A stretch of 64,000 bases of DNA from CALNYZ01 sp942490945 (lineage in GTDB: Bacteria; Pseudomonadota; Gammaproteobacteria; UBA6429; Thiohalophilaceae). The notes under the pieces are model-generated. The model did no database searches. It saw nothing but the letters and a program-made list of their open reading frames with translations, and was not told where the DNA came from. Numbering within the stretch: position 1 is the stretch's first letter; each line of letters begins with the position of its first letter. Location: contig CALNYZ010000044.1 of NCBI GenBank assembly GCA_942490945.1, forward strand, positions 868,001 to 932,000, read 5' to 3'. Below are positions 34,062-43,823 of the stretch, one piece after another. A program made the position numbers and the translations under genes.

Positions 34062-35957
34062 TTATTTGCGGGATGGGAAGGAAGAGGGCTCAAGCTGATT
34101 GAGGAGGAGGTTCTCTGCCTTCCCGAATGAGGCGGGGTCGTCGATGTCGACCCAGAAACGGTTGCCGATGTCCCAGGCGCGAGCCCGGCCCCGCCGGGCC
34201 AGCATCTGAATCGCCTGTGAAAGGGACGCGTCTCCGGATTCCCGGTAAAGTTTGTCGATCACCTCAAACAAACCGGTCCCGCAATGAAAGATGCCGGTAT
34301 CGAATGCGTTGTATTCAGCAATCTGCTTGCCGATTTCAACAATTCTGCCGTCACGGGTGAGGACGCGGGTGACGTCATCCAGATTGATTCCGGTGTTGTC
34401 CAGGTTGGAGTCGACGGCCAGTACAACCTCCTCGTTTGAAGGCGGCAGGGCGAGTAGATTGCGGGCGATTTCCGGGTCGAACAGGTGATCGGCCATCAGC
34501 AGAAGAAACGGTTTTTCGATGGTCCCGCGTGCTTTCAGAACGGAGGCCCCGTTGCCTTTTTCCCATTCGCTGTTGTGCAGGGTGGTCAGGGGAATCCCGA
34601 AGCGCGAGGCCAGGTCATCCAGGAACGGATCCAGGGCGCTGGCCTTGTAGCCGGTGACAACGAAAAACTCCTCGGCGCCGGCTTCCATGGCCAGGCTGAT
34701 GACCCGCTCAATGAGCGGGACGCCGAACATGGGGGTGAGGGGTTTGCTGTCGCCGTGGGTGCGCAGTCGTTCCCCCCTGCCAGCGGCCAGGATCACGCAT
34801 CGTTTACGGCCCCTGCCGGTATTGCGTATAAACGCCTCCGTCATGTTGAAGGCTTCGTTGTCTGTAAACTGATGCGGTGGGTGTTTGCAGAAACAGGCCG
34901 AGGGACCGGTCAACACGCCTCCCACCTTGCGATCCAGGGCCAGTTTCACGCACCGGATCATGTCGATGGCCACGCCGGCGGAATTGGGCGAATCCTCCAC
35001 CGACAGCCTCAGTTCCAGATTGATCGGCACGTTGCCGAAAATCCTTCCCTCCATGCGGATGAAGGCCACTTTGTTGTCGCCCTGCCAGGGAACGTAATCG
35101 CTGGGACCGATGTGGATCTGGTCCGCAGACAGGCGTTCTCCGGCGACAGACTGCACCGACTCGGTTTTTGATTTTTTCTTGGACGCCAGCCGGTCCGGAT
35201 TTTTCATATTCAGAAAATCCGTGTTGCCGCCGGTGTTCAACTGATAGGTGCGGTCCAGCCGGACTCCGCGTGTTCTGAAGAGATCCACCAGCATCCGATG
35301 GGTGATGGTGGCGCCCAGTTGCGACTTGATGTCGTCGCCCACCAGGGGCAGGTTTTTTTCTTCGAAGCGTTTGACCCAGGCCGGATCACTGGCGATGAAC
35401 ACCGGGATGTTGTTGATGAATCCGATCCCGGCCTCCAGGGCGCATTCGGCGTAAAAACGCGTCGCTTCCTCGGAACCCACCGGAAGATAGTTCAACAGCA
35501 TCTCCGCCCCGCTGTGCCGCAGAGCCCGGACGATGTCCTCCTGTGCCGGTTCCGGTGCCTGCGCGACCCGGAACGTTTTGTCGTCCTCCTGTGCGGACAT
35601 GTGGGGCGCAACACCGTCCAGAACCTTTCCCATCTGCACCGTCACGCCGGGTTGGGTGAAGTGATCAAAGAAAACAACGGCACAATTGGGTTTGGCGAAC
35701 AGGGCTGTGTTCAGGCCGCGTCCGACTTTTCTCCGGTCGATGTCAAATGCCGCCACCACCTCGATATCCTCCGGACGGTAGTCGCCCAGACGCGGGTGCA
35801 TCAGCCCGGTCGCTTCTTCCAGTTGTTCTCCCCGGTAATAATGAAGACCCTGGACCAGTGCGCTGGCGCAATTTCCGACACCGACAATGGCGATTTTTAT
35901 TTTCGGCATTTTTGAATCCATCTCGCTCAATCCATCGGGAAAATTTTTCTGAGTCAT
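34062..35957 (-). CDS. Inositol-1-phosphate synthase / CTP:inositol-1-phosphate cytidylyltransferase fusion
   Basis: A 631-aa bifunctional protein. Residues about 15-380 are a myo-inositol-1-phosphate synthase of the actinobacterial/archaeal type: NAD-binding GVGNCASALVQG (26-37), NYLPVGSEEA (156-165), GDDIKSQLGAT (207-217), NTGGNTDFLNM (241-251) and PNSAGVAIDMIR (324-335). Residues about 384-631 are a nucleotidyltransferase beginning ILAAGRGERLRT (389-400) with KPLTP and MADHLFDP, typical of CTP:inositol-1-phosphate cytidylyltransferase. The product would be CDP-inositol, made from glucose-6-phosphate in two steps. The CDP-alcohol phosphotransferase domain that completes di-myo-inositol phosphate synthesis elsewhere is missing and not seen in the window. 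The start may be 35957 or an internal ATG (35921, 35909). Confidence 0.87.
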   Translation of the reverse strand: MTQKNFPDGLSEMDSKMPKIKIAIVGVGNCASALVQGLHYYRGEQLEEATGLMHPRLGDYRPEDIEVVAAFDIDRRKVGRGLNTALFAKPNCAVVFFDHFTQPGVTVQMGKVLDGVAPHMSAQEDDKTFRVAQAPEPAQEDIVRALRHSGAEMLLNYLPVGSEEATRFYAECALEAGIGFINNIPVFIASDPAWVKRFEEKNLPLVGDDIKSQLGATITHRMLVDLFRTRGVRLDRTYQLNTGGNTDFLNMKNPDRLASKKKSKTESVQSVAGERLSADQIHIGPSDYVPWQGDNKVAFIRMEGRIFGNVPINLELRLSVEDSPNSAGVAIDMIRCVKLALDRKVGGVLTGPSACFCKHPPHQFTDNEAFNMTEAFIRNTGRGRKRCVILAAGRGERLRTHGDSKPLTPMFGVPLIERVISLAMEAGAEEFFVVTGYKASALDPFLDDLASRFGIPLTTLHNSEWEKGNGASVLKARGTIEKPFLLLMADHLFDPEIARNLLALPPSNEEVVLAVDSNLDNTGINLDDVTRVLTRDGRIVEIGKQIAEYNAFDTGIFHCGTGLFEVIDKLYRESGDASLSQAIQMLARRGRARAWDIGNRFWVDIDDPASFGKAENLLLNQLEPSSFPSRK

Positions 35958-36215
35958 AGCGGAGGACCAGCATACTGTAAATAGCCGTTCAAGTAATAGG
36001 GGAATTGGAAATCCCGGAGGATTGTGATTTTCCGCCGAAGCTTGAGTAGTTCTTTTAAAGCATTGAAAAATAGTGCATAATGCTACGCGTTATCGCCTGC
36101 GTTCGGGTGAGGATTTCTTCTCGCCAACCAGTGATTTTCCGCGGTCCCTGATCCGGGAATTCCATTTTTCCTCCAGTCTTTTTCCGGGGAGCCAAATGTT
36201 CAAAGAGGGAACACC

Positions 36216-37775
36216 ATGGCACTGACCTTTCAGGAAGAAATCGCCCTTCGGGCCGCGTTTATGGAAATCCAGCGGGAGCGCAAGCAATCGTTGCGGGCCA
36301 TGTTTGAAGGCACCAGGCTGGTTCGCAAAAGCAAGCTTGAGGATGCCAAGGAAGTCGTCAAGGAAGCGAAGAAGGCCAAGAAAATTGTCGACCAGATTCC
36401 CGGCGTCAAGGCCCCGGACCTGGACAATCCCTTCGGAAATTTAAACCTGAACCTGCTCAAGGGGATTGATCTCAAGAAACTGATCAACTTGCATATCCCC
36501 AGCCTGTCGCTTCCCGGCTGGGACCTGGACCTGATCCCCGATATAAAAATCGGCGACCTGCCGGGGATCAACCTGCCCAGCATCAAGCTCAACTTAAAGG
36601 GAATTTTTAAACACCTCGACCTGCTTCCGGACATCTCCCTGAGAGCCCTGTTCTGGCAGATCGGGATGAAGTTTCCGCATATTCAACTGCCCTCGGTGGC
36701 CTTTGACCTCGGCAATATATTCAAGATCGATTTTCCCGATCTGATCCCGGACCTCAAACTCAAATTCCCTGATTTCTTCGATATCGACCTCAGCGTTGAA
36801 CTGCCCAACCTGTCGATCCCGGACATCAACCTGCCGCGCCTGGTGCCGCCGATCGATATCGACCTGCCGGACATTGACCTCCCCTCATTGGAACTTCCGG
36901 GCCTGAATGTTCCGAAACTGCTGAAGATTCCCGGTTTCAGCAAAGTCCTCAAACTGTTGCTCGAGTTGTTCGATGCGGTGGACCTGCCGGACGTCATCGG
37001 AGAGTTGGGGCTGGATTTCATTCAGGACTTTATCAAGTCCGCACTGCCCATCGTCCAGCAGGTGAAAAGTGGCTCCAAGGCGGCGAAAAGCTGGGGGAAG
37101 GCGGCGCAGGATCTGCACAAGGCCATGCGCACGAAAAAGCACAAACCTTTTATTCTGCCCGGGGACGCACGCGATGCGGTCGACGCCGTCAAATCATTGC
37201 TCAAGCAGAGTTCGGCGGAGCACGCGACGCGGGCGACGATCGAGACGACGCAATTTGCCGTATCCACCGCCGGGTTGTTCGCCGACCTGGGAGGCGCCAC
37301 GGGGCCGGCCACTTCCGCCGCCGCCTCGGTGGCCAAGATGTGCCAGAAGATCACCCTGTTTGCCATCGAATACAACCAGATGAAAAAGATCAACCATATC
37401 CTCAAGACCACCTCGGGGGAAGCGCTGTCTTCCAACATTTTCGATGTGTCCCCGCTTCTGGGGTGTTACTACCTGGCGAACAACACCACCAGCAACGTGC
37501 TGAACATCATGGTGCCCAATATCCTGGAAGACAACTGGATGCACGATGCGGCGAACAACAAGAAGAAACATCTCGATCCGTTGATCAAGGACTCGCAGAC
37601 TTTTATTGGCCGGTCCCGGTATGTGCTGACGCCCATCCGCCAGAACAAGGGCATGTATGTCGAAAAATCGACCTTTGAAAAACTGAAGGCCCGGGCCGGG
37701 CTGGCGATCAAGAAAAAACTTGGCCGCGCTCCTTCTTCCGCCACCATCTCGACGCACAAATACATCGGGAAGTGA
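36216..37775 (+). CDS. Unknown protein with Asp/Leu/Pro-rich repeat tract
   Basis: A 519-aa protein with no signal peptide. Residues 1-60 are a basic helix rich in Lys/Glu. Residues about 66-240 form a tract of irregular 6-12-residue units centred on P-[DS]-[IL]-x-[LI] (for example LPNLSIPDINLPRL and IDIDLPDIDLPSLELPGL), which would suit a beta-solenoid or extended fibre; AHNAK-like repeats look similar. Residues about 275-400 are helical with Ala/Gly-rich, membrane-compatible stretches (FADLGGATGPATSAAASVAK). The C-terminal part has SPLLGCYYLANNTTSNVLNI and a basic tail. I do not recognise the family. Spacing isolates it from both neighbours. Confidence 0.78.
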   Translation: MALTFQEEIALRAAFMEIQRERKQSLRAMFEGTRLVRKSKLEDAKEVVKEAKKAKKIVDQIPGVKAPDLDNPFGNLNLNLLKGIDLKKLINLHIPSLSLPGWDLDLIPDIKIGDLPGINLPSIKLNLKGIFKHLDLLPDISLRALFWQIGMKFPHIQLPSVAFDLGNIFKIDFPDLIPDLKLKFPDFFDIDLSVELPNLSIPDINLPRLVPPIDIDLPDIDLPSLELPGLNVPKLLKIPGFSKVLKLLLELFDAVDLPDVIGELGLDFIQDFIKSALPIVQQVKSGSKAAKSWGKAAQDLHKAMRTKKHKPFILPGDARDAVDAVKSLLKQSSAEHATRATIETTQFAVSTAGLFADLGGATGPATSAAASVAKMCQKITLFAIEYNQMKKINHILKTTSGEALSSNIFDVSPLLGCYYLANNTTSNVLNIMVPNILEDNWMHDAANNKKKHLDPLIKDSQTFIGRSRYVLTPIRQNKGMYVEKSTFEKLKARAGLAIKKKLGRAPSSATISTHKYIGK

Positions 37776-37970
37776 CAGCCGGTTTCGTACCCTGGAATTT
37801 GACAGGGCATACTCTGAAAAACGATTGCCTGATTGAGTTGCCCGAATAGTATCCTCGCCAGCCTTATTCCTCAGCCCCCAAACCCCGCCTTCCTGTGGTA
37901 CAATGAAAAACCTTTAACAATTTATTTATCAAGTAATTAAGTGGTGGTCGGGTTCGCCCGCCAACGGTCC

Positions 37971-39314
37971 ATGCTGAAAAAACTTCTCATCATTCCCGGG
38001 GTGGCCCTGGGGGTTGTTGCGTTTCTGTTTCTTGTGGAATCACGCGAAAAACCCCGTCAGGTTCCCGTGGCCGAGAGGGCGACCTCCGTTCGTTTCATCA
38101 AGGTCCCTGAAGTGGCCATTGTCCCGCGCGCCAGCGGGTACGGTTACGTCCGGCCCGCCCGCGTGTTTGAAGCCGTGGCGGAGGTGCCGGGCAAAATTAT
38201 CGAAATGCGGAGCGGACTCAAAACCGGAGTCTTCGTTGATGAAGGGGAGTCGCTGTTCCAGATCGAAACCGACTCCAGCCGCCTGGCGGTCAAACAACTG
38301 GAAGCTGACATGATGGCGGTGGAGGCCCAGCTGGCGGAACTGGATATCGTCGAAAAGGAAACCCGGCGCAAGCTCGAAACTGAAACCGGGTCGCTTGAGA
38401 TCAACCGTCGGGAACTGGCCCGCAAACAGGAACTGGCGGACGAAGGGGTGATCTCGCAGGCGCAACTGGATGTTGAAAAGCAGAACCTGCTGGCGCGAAA
38501 AAACGCGGTGGAAAATTACCGGGGAGGGCTCGACCGTATCCCCAGCCAGCGACGGGCGTTGATGGCCAACCTCGAAAGTCTGCGCATGCGTCTTGAGGAC
38601 GCGCGCATCATTTTGGAAAAAACCGCCGTCCTGTCGCCCTTCGATGGCCGCATCGCGGAAGTCCATGTCGAAACTGGGCAGGCCGTCGGGCAGGGTAAGG
38701 TGCTGGCCGTCGTCGACAGCATTGAACGGGCTGAGGTGGAGGCACAGATTCCGCGTTACCTCCTGCGAAATTTCGTGCCGCTCTGGATGCTGGACTCGAC
38801 CTCATCCGGTCGCAACGCATCCGAGAGGGAAAGGAAACTGTCCCACTTCAAGGCCCGGGTCATCCGTGAAACAGACGCCACTGAGACCGGATGGGTGGGA
38901 CGGTTCACTCGCTTCGGAGAAACCGATGCGAAAACGGGAACGGTGACGGTGGTGGTCGCGGTCGACGACCCCTGGTCGAGGAACACCGCGCGCAAAAAAC
39001 CGCCGCTTGAAAAAAACCTGTACTGTGAAGTTTTGCTGTACGGAGACCCGCTGGGCAAGCGCATCGTCATCCCGCGCAATGCCGTGCACGAGAATCACGT
39101 TTATCGGGTCAATTCTAAAAACCGGCTGGAGCGACGGGCGGTTGAAATTGAATTTTTCCAGGGGACGCTGGCAGTGGTGAAATCCGGCCTGAAGGCCGGG
39201 GACAGGATCGTCATTCAGGACCTGGTACCAGCCATTGACGGCATGCTTCTTACGCCGGAGGAAGATACGGCGTTTCTGAAATCACTGATAGGCGAAGCCC
39301 GGGGCATCTCCTGA
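37971..39314 (+). CDS. RND efflux periplasmic adaptor (HlyD/MFP family)
   Basis: A 447-aa membrane-fusion protein: N-terminal anchor (about 3-22), barrel-sandwich lipoyl halves (about 55-95 and 215-260, the latter with LSPFDGRIAEVHVETGQAV), a long coiled-coil hairpin between them (about 96-210), and beta-barrel and membrane-proximal domains. It links the inner-membrane pump encoded four bases downstream to an outer-membrane channel, which is not encoded nearby. ATG 37971 is used; an in-frame GTG at 37941 would add ten residues. The start lacks a clear Shine-Dalgarno in either case. Confidence 0.9.
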   Translation: MLKKLLIIPGVALGVVAFLFLVESREKPRQVPVAERATSVRFIKVPEVAIVPRASGYGYVRPARVFEAVAEVPGKIIEMRSGLKTGVFVDEGESLFQIETDSSRLAVKQLEADMMAVEAQLAELDIVEKETRRKLETETGSLEINRRELARKQELADEGVISQAQLDVEKQNLLARKNAVENYRGGLDRIPSQRRALMANLESLRMRLEDARIILEKTAVLSPFDGRIAEVHVETGQAVGQGKVLAVVDSIERAEVEAQIPRYLLRNFVPLWMLDSTSSGRNASERERKLSHFKARVIRETDATETGWVGRFTRFGETDAKTGTVTVVVAVDDPWSRNTARKKPPLEKNLYCEVLLYGDPLGKRIVIPRNAVHENHVYRVNSKNRLERRAVEIEFFQGTLAVVKSGLKAGDRIVIQDLVPAIDGMLLTPEEDTAFLKSLIGEARGIS

Positions 39315-39318
39315 CATC

Positions 39319-42300
39319 ATGACGCAACAGTTTAAATTCCTCCGCTTTTTTGCAGGACACCCGACAGCGGCGAATCTGCTGATGCTCATCGCGCTGTTTT
39401 TCGGATTCATCAGCATCGGCGACCTGCGCCGGGAAACCTTTCCGGACTTTGCCCCGACCAAAGTGGAAATCTCGGTGTTGTACCCAGGCGCCTCGGCGGA
39501 AGAAATCGAGGAAGCCGTCAGCCAGCGTATTGAGCAGGCGGTGCGCGATGTCAACGATGTGGTGGAGATCAAGAGCGAGTCGCGCGAAAACATGGGGCGT
39601 GTGGAAGTGGAGATGCGCGATGGCGGGGACATCAGCCGTTTCCTGAACGAAATAAAAACCGAGGTGGAAGCGATCGATGATTTCCCGGAGGAGACCGAGG
39701 TGCCGGTCATTCGCGAGCTGGGGCGTACCGATTCCGTCGTCTCCATTGCCGTGTCCGGTCCCATGTCGGTGTCCGACCTCAAGCTTTATTGCGAGGAGAT
39801 CAAGGACCGCCTCCTGTTGTTGCCGGAGGTTTCTTTGGTGGAAATTCTGGGATTCTCGGACCACCAGATCCGCATTCAGGTGCCTTCGGCGACGCTGATG
39901 CAGTTTGGCCTGAGCATATCGGACATCACCGATGCCGTGGCCCGGCAGAATGTGGACCTGCCAGCGGGAACCCTGGAGACGCCGGACCTGGATATCATGG
40001 TCCGCTTTCAGGATGAGCGGAGGAGCCTGCACGGCTACGAGGACCTGGTCATCGTATCTCGCTCCACCGGTGAGGAAATTCGCCTCGGAGAGATCGCCAC
40101 CGTCCATGATGTTTTTGAAAATGAGGAAGACCGCATCCTGTTCAATGGAGAGCGCGCCGGACTGATCAAGATACAAAAACTGAAAACCGAAGATTCGCTC
40201 AATATCATGAGTGTGGTGCAGGAATTTCTCGCGCGGGAGAAACAACTGGCCCCGCCGGGCGTGCACTTCTCGCTCACGCAGGATCGCACCGATATCGTCC
40301 GCGACCGACTCACCATGCTCAGCAGAAACGGCTTGCAGGGTCTGGTGCTGGTGTTTGCCGTGCTGTGGCTGTTTTTCACCTTCCGGCTTTCCTTCTGGGT
40401 GGCGATGGGTCTGCCGGTTTCGTTCATGGCGACCTTTTTCGTCATGAAAAGTCTTGGCCTGTCCATCAACATGCTGACCATGGTGGCGCTCCTTCTGGCG
40501 CTGGGTTTGCTGATGGACGATGCCATCGTGATCTCTGAAAATGTCATGACCCAGTTGACCCGTGGAAAAAACGCCCTCGATGCGGCGGTGGAGGGCACGG
40601 CACAGGTGACCCGCGGCGTGTTCTCCTCCTTCATCACCACCCTGGTGGTGTTTGGCAGTATCCCGCTGGTTCTGGAAGGCGAAATGGGAAAAGTGCTCTG
40701 GGTCCTGCCTGTGGTCCTCATCGTGACCCTCACAGTCAGTCTGGTCGAGGCGTTTTTTATTCTGCCCAACCACCTGGCGCATTCGCTGAAGCATTTTGAT
40801 CCTAAAAAGCGCAACCGTTTCCGCGCGGCATTCGAACGGCAGTTTGAAAACGTCCGGCATCGGGTTCTGGGGGGGCTGGTCGATCTGGCGGTGAACTGGC
40901 GTTACCTGTTCCTGGGGTTTCTGGTGGCGGGATTCATGATCTCGATTGGGATGATCGCAGGGGGTCGGCTGAAAATCATCGGCTTCCCGGAAATCGACGG
41001 TGATGTGCTGGAAGCGAGAATCCTCACGCCGCAGGGAACCCCGCTGGCGGAAATGGAACGGATTGTTCATCACGTGGTGACAGCGGTGAAGGGAGTCGAC
41101 GCCGATCTCACGCCCCAGCAACCGGATGGGAAGTCGCTGGTGCAGAACATCATGGTGCAATACGGGCAAAACCGCGACGCCTATGAAACGGGGCCGCATG
41201 TGGCGACGGTATTCATCGACCTGCTCAAGGCGGAGGTGCGCACCGCCGACCTGGACACCATCACCGGTCGCTGGCGCAAGGCGGTGGGAACGATTCCGGG
41301 TGTGATCAACATCACCTACAAGGAGCCGGTCATCGGTCCCGGTGGATTACCGATCGATATTCGATTGCAGGGAAAGGATCTGGATGAACTCAAACACGCC
41401 TCCCTGGAACTGCTGGACTGGTTGCGCCGTTACGAAGGCGTGTTCGATCTGCAGGACGATTTGCGGCCCGGCAAGCCGGAAATCCGCGTGCGTCTTAAAC
41501 CCGGCGCACTCGCCCGGGGGCTCGACGCTTCGATGATCGCCCGCCAGTTGCGCACCGCGTTTTTCGGCAGGACGGCCACGGAAATCCAGGTGGGGGACGA
41601 GTCCTATGAGATCGATGTGCAACTCGCTGATGCCGACCAGGACAGCCCGGCGGACCTCGAAAACTTTTACGTCACCGATCGCGAAGGCCGGTTGTATCCA
41701 TTAGGAGAGGTGGCCTACCTGGAGCAGGGCCGGGGCATCGCCCGTATTTTCAGGGTCGACGGGCAGAGGACGGTGTCGGTACAGGGCGACCTCAACATGC
41801 GGATTGCAAATTCCAATGAAATACTCAAGGACACGCAACAGCGGTTTCTGCCCGGCCTGCTGGAACGCCATCCGGGGGTGACCTATTCGCTCGAGGGCCA
41901 GCAGAAGGAAACCGGGAAAACCGGACGGTCGATGATAAAGGCATTCATGCTGGGAATTTTTGGAGTGTTCGTTCTGCTCAGTTTTCAGTTGAAAAGTTAC
42001 CTGGAGGCGCTGGTGGTCATGGTGGCGATTCCCTTTTCCCTGGCGGGGGTGATCTGGGGGCACATCGTGATGGGCCTGGACCTGTCGACCGTCAGTCTGA
42101 TGGGGTTTGTCTCGCTGGCCGGGGTGGTGATCAACGACTCCATATTGCTGGTAGAGTTCATCCGCTTGGGTGTGGAAAAGGGATACGACGCGGTAAAAGC
42201 CGCGAAACTGGCCAGCCGTCTACGCTTCCGCGCCGTTCTTCTCACCTCGCTCACCACCATCGCCGGTCTGGCGCCGTTGCTGTTCGAAAAAAGCCTGCAG

Positions 42301-42534
42301 GCGCAGGTGCTGATCCCGCTTGTCACCAGTCTGGTGTTCGGCCTGATCGCCTCCACAGCCCTGGTGCTGATCGTGGTGCCCTGTTTCTATTCGGTGCTTG
42401 CTGATTTCGGTCGGAACCCGGCGGGAGCTTCAAAACCCATCGGTCCGCCGCCCCCCGACCACCTCCCCCCGTCGCACGATGCAGGAGCGGGGGGAACACT
42501 GGACTCGGTGGCGGACACGTCTCAGCCAGCATGA
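39319..42534 (+). CDS. RND-superfamily efflux permease (AcrB-like)
   Basis: A 1071-aa, 12-TM inner-membrane pump driven by the proton gradient. The N-terminus FFAGHPTAANLLMLIALFF is typical of TM1, the TM4 motif LALGLLMDDAIVISENVM carries the paired Asp residues of the proton path, and a repeat of the fold follows with SLAGVVINDSILLVEFIR in the second half. The C-terminal 45 residues are Pro/Ala-rich and disordered. The gene starts four bases after the adaptor stop, so both are translated together. The class looks like the HAE-type multidrug exporters rather than CusA heavy-metal pumps. Substrate unknown. Confidence 0.93.
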   Translation: MTQQFKFLRFFAGHPTAANLLMLIALFFGFISIGDLRRETFPDFAPTKVEISVLYPGASAEEIEEAVSQRIEQAVRDVNDVVEIKSESRENMGRVEVEMRDGGDISRFLNEIKTEVEAIDDFPEETEVPVIRELGRTDSVVSIAVSGPMSVSDLKLYCEEIKDRLLLLPEVSLVEILGFSDHQIRIQVPSATLMQFGLSISDITDAVARQNVDLPAGTLETPDLDIMVRFQDERRSLHGYEDLVIVSRSTGEEIRLGEIATVHDVFENEEDRILFNGERAGLIKIQKLKTEDSLNIMSVVQEFLAREKQLAPPGVHFSLTQDRTDIVRDRLTMLSRNGLQGLVLVFAVLWLFFTFRLSFWVAMGLPVSFMATFFVMKSLGLSINMLTMVALLLALGLLMDDAIVISENVMTQLTRGKNALDAAVEGTAQVTRGVFSSFITTLVVFGSIPLVLEGEMGKVLWVLPVVLIVTLTVSLVEAFFILPNHLAHSLKHFDPKKRNRFRAAFERQFENVRHRVLGGLVDLAVNWRYLFLGFLVAGFMISIGMIAGGRLKIIGFPEIDGDVLEARILTPQGTPLAEMERIVHHVVTAVKGVDADLTPQQPDGKSLVQNIMVQYGQNRDAYETGPHVATVFIDLLKAEVRTADLDTITGRWRKAVGTIPGVINITYKEPVIGPGGLPIDIRLQGKDLDELKHASLELLDWLRRYEGVFDLQDDLRPGKPEIRVRLKPGALARGLDASMIARQLRTAFFGRTATEIQVGDESYEIDVQLADADQDSPADLENFYVTDREGRLYPLGEVAYLEQGRGIARIFRVDGQRTVSVQGDLNMRIANSNEILKDTQQRFLPGLLERHPGVTYSLEGQQKETGKTGRSMIKAFMLGIFGVFVLLSFQLKSYLEALVVMVAIPFSLAGVIWGHIVMGLDLSTVSLMGFVSLAGVVINDSILLVEFIRLGVEKGYDAVKAAKLASRLRFRAVLLTSLTTIAGLAPLLFEKSLQAQVLIPLVTSLVFGLIASTALVLIVVPCFYSVLADFGRNPAGASKPIGPPPPDHLPPSHDAGAGGTLDSVADTSQPA

Positions 42535-42597
42535 AAAATCCGGGGCCACGGACCTGGGCCGTCTGGCGGCGCCTGCCAGACAACCCAAAAGTTCGCA

Positions 42598-43158
42598 TCA
42601 CTCCGTAACGAATTCCACCCGGACCGGTGTCGGGTTCCGGATCGTATCCAGAATTGGGGACCGCTCGGCCAGCTCCTTCAATACCGTGGCATTGGCATCG
42701 GAATTTACTTTGAAGCGGACGCGAATTTCCTTGTAGCCGCGACGAACGTTGGGGTCCAGATTGAGAAAACCCTGGATGTCCATGTCCCCCTCGTAATCCG
42801 ATTCAATGGCTTCAACCTTGATTCCCTCCGCCGCGGCATGAAGTGAAAGCGAGGTGGTCATGCAGGAAGACAGGGCGGTCAACAGGTATTCCGCCGGGTT
42901 GGCCGACTGGTCCTGCCCCAGGAGGACGGTGGGTTCATCTGCCTGGTACTCGAAACATCGGTCTTCTCCCAGTTCCTGGCCGGTGCCGTAATACCCTCCG
43001 ATTTTAATCTGGTTCTGACTGCCGTCCTTCCAGTGATTGCAGGCGCGGAACTGGAATTGAGCCAGTTCCGGGTTTTGCTTGAGGGCTTCAACCGACTCCA
43101 ACATTTTTTCAGTGTCAAAACCGTTGATGAGTTTTTCCTGCGTGACTTGAGTCGTCAT
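42598..43158 (-). CDS. OsmC-family protein
   Basis: A 186-aa protein of the OsmC/Ohr superfamily, which reduces organic or fatty-acid hydroperoxides. The first conserved region NPAEYLLTALSSCMTTSLS supplies one Cys. The second conserved region, normally centred on a Cys or on SPVxDTL, reads SPILDTIRNPTPV without Cys. So only one of the two redox cysteines of Ohr is present, as in YhfA-like members. It follows a TetR gene and is preceded by an operator-like sequence also found at the TetR promoter, implying induction by the ligand of that regulator. Confidence 0.88.
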   Translation of the reverse strand: MTTQVTQEKLINGFDTEKMLESVEALKQNPELAQFQFRACNHWKDGSQNQIKIGGYYGTGQELGEDRCFEYQADEPTVLLGQDQSANPAEYLLTALSSCMTTSLSLHAAAEGIKVEAIESDYEGDMDIQGFLNLDPNVRRGYKEIRVRFKVNSDANATVLKELAERSPILDTIRNPTPVRVEFVTE

Positions 43159-43189
43159 GGTGTGTCTCCTTGTTTGAAAGTAAAATTAC

Positions 43190-43206
43190 CTTACTAGTTA
43201 GTTAAG
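43190..43206 (-). promoter_or_regulatory. Putative TetR operator upstream of the OsmC gene
   Basis: CTTACTAGTTAGTTAAG matches, at 16 of 17 positions, the reverse complement of the sequence at 43824-43840 upstream of the TetR gene. It lies about 32 bp before the OsmC start. Confidence 0.68.
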
Positions 43207-43224
43207 CCCCTGGGCAAAAAAAAA

Positions 43225-43815
43225 CTAACCCGTGACCAGACCCTCAACCGCCTCGATCGCACGATCGAAGGGCCAGGCCTGCCGATATTCCTGGCCCGCC
43301 ATGATGGCGCCACAAACCAGGACGTAATAAGTTTCCGCAATGTGCTTCACATTCAGTTTCCGGTATTTGGGATCGGACGTTTTTAGAGCCTGCACCCCTT
43401 CCTGAATAATTTCGCGGAATGCGTCCACATAAACCCGGGCTTCCTTGAAAATGGGATGGTGGCTGTCCGGAAACTCTGAAATCAGATTGAAATACCCACA
43501 CCCCCTGAAATCCGAGGCCTGCATTACTTTTTTGACAAACTGGATGACGGCCATGTATTGGGCCCTGGCAGAAGTTTTGCTTCGTACTGCGGCCCGGATA
43601 CCTTCCAGATCAAGGTGGCGCCGTCGCCCCAGGTAGGCAACGCACAGGTCCTCCTTGGTGGAAAAGTGGGCATAAACCGTGGGGCGGGAAACACCGGACC
43701 GTTCAATGACCTGGTCAATAGTGGTGCTCTGGTAGCCCTGTTCGTAAAACAGTTCCCCGGCCGCCTGGACGATGCGTTCTTTCGCGTCTGTTTTTCCCCT
43801 CGGTGTCATGATCAC
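43225..43815 (-). CDS. TetR/AcrR-family transcriptional regulator
   Basis: A 196-aa repressor with an N-terminal helix-turn-helix (about 12-58, including TTIDQVIERSGVSRPTVYAHFSTKEDL) and an all-helical ligand-binding C-terminal domain. The C-terminal sequence (AIMAGQEYRQAWPFDRAIEAVEGL) resembles the group that often controls OsmC-type or efflux genes. A GTG at 43815 or ATG at 43809 may start it; no Shine-Dalgarno is evident because an operator-like 17-mer lies just upstream. Autoregulation and control of the downstream OsmC gene are likely. Confidence 0.9.
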   Translation of the reverse strand: MIMTPRGKTDAKERIVQAAGELFYEQGYQSTTIDQVIERSGVSRPTVYAHFSTKEDLCVAYLGRRRHLDLEGIRAAVRSKTSARAQYMAVIQFVKKVMQASDFRGCGYFNLISEFPDSHHPIFKEARVYVDAFREIIQEGVQALKTSDPKYRKLNVKHIAETYYVLVCGAIMAGQEYRQAWPFDRAIEAVEGLVTG

Positions 43816-43823
43816 ACGATAAA

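Noticed and set aside
39250..41199. Long leftward open frame (about 650 codons) inside the RND permease gene
   Set aside because: It is antisense to a well-supported transporter; its translation is His/Gln-rich without domains, a usual artefact of high-GC coding DNA.
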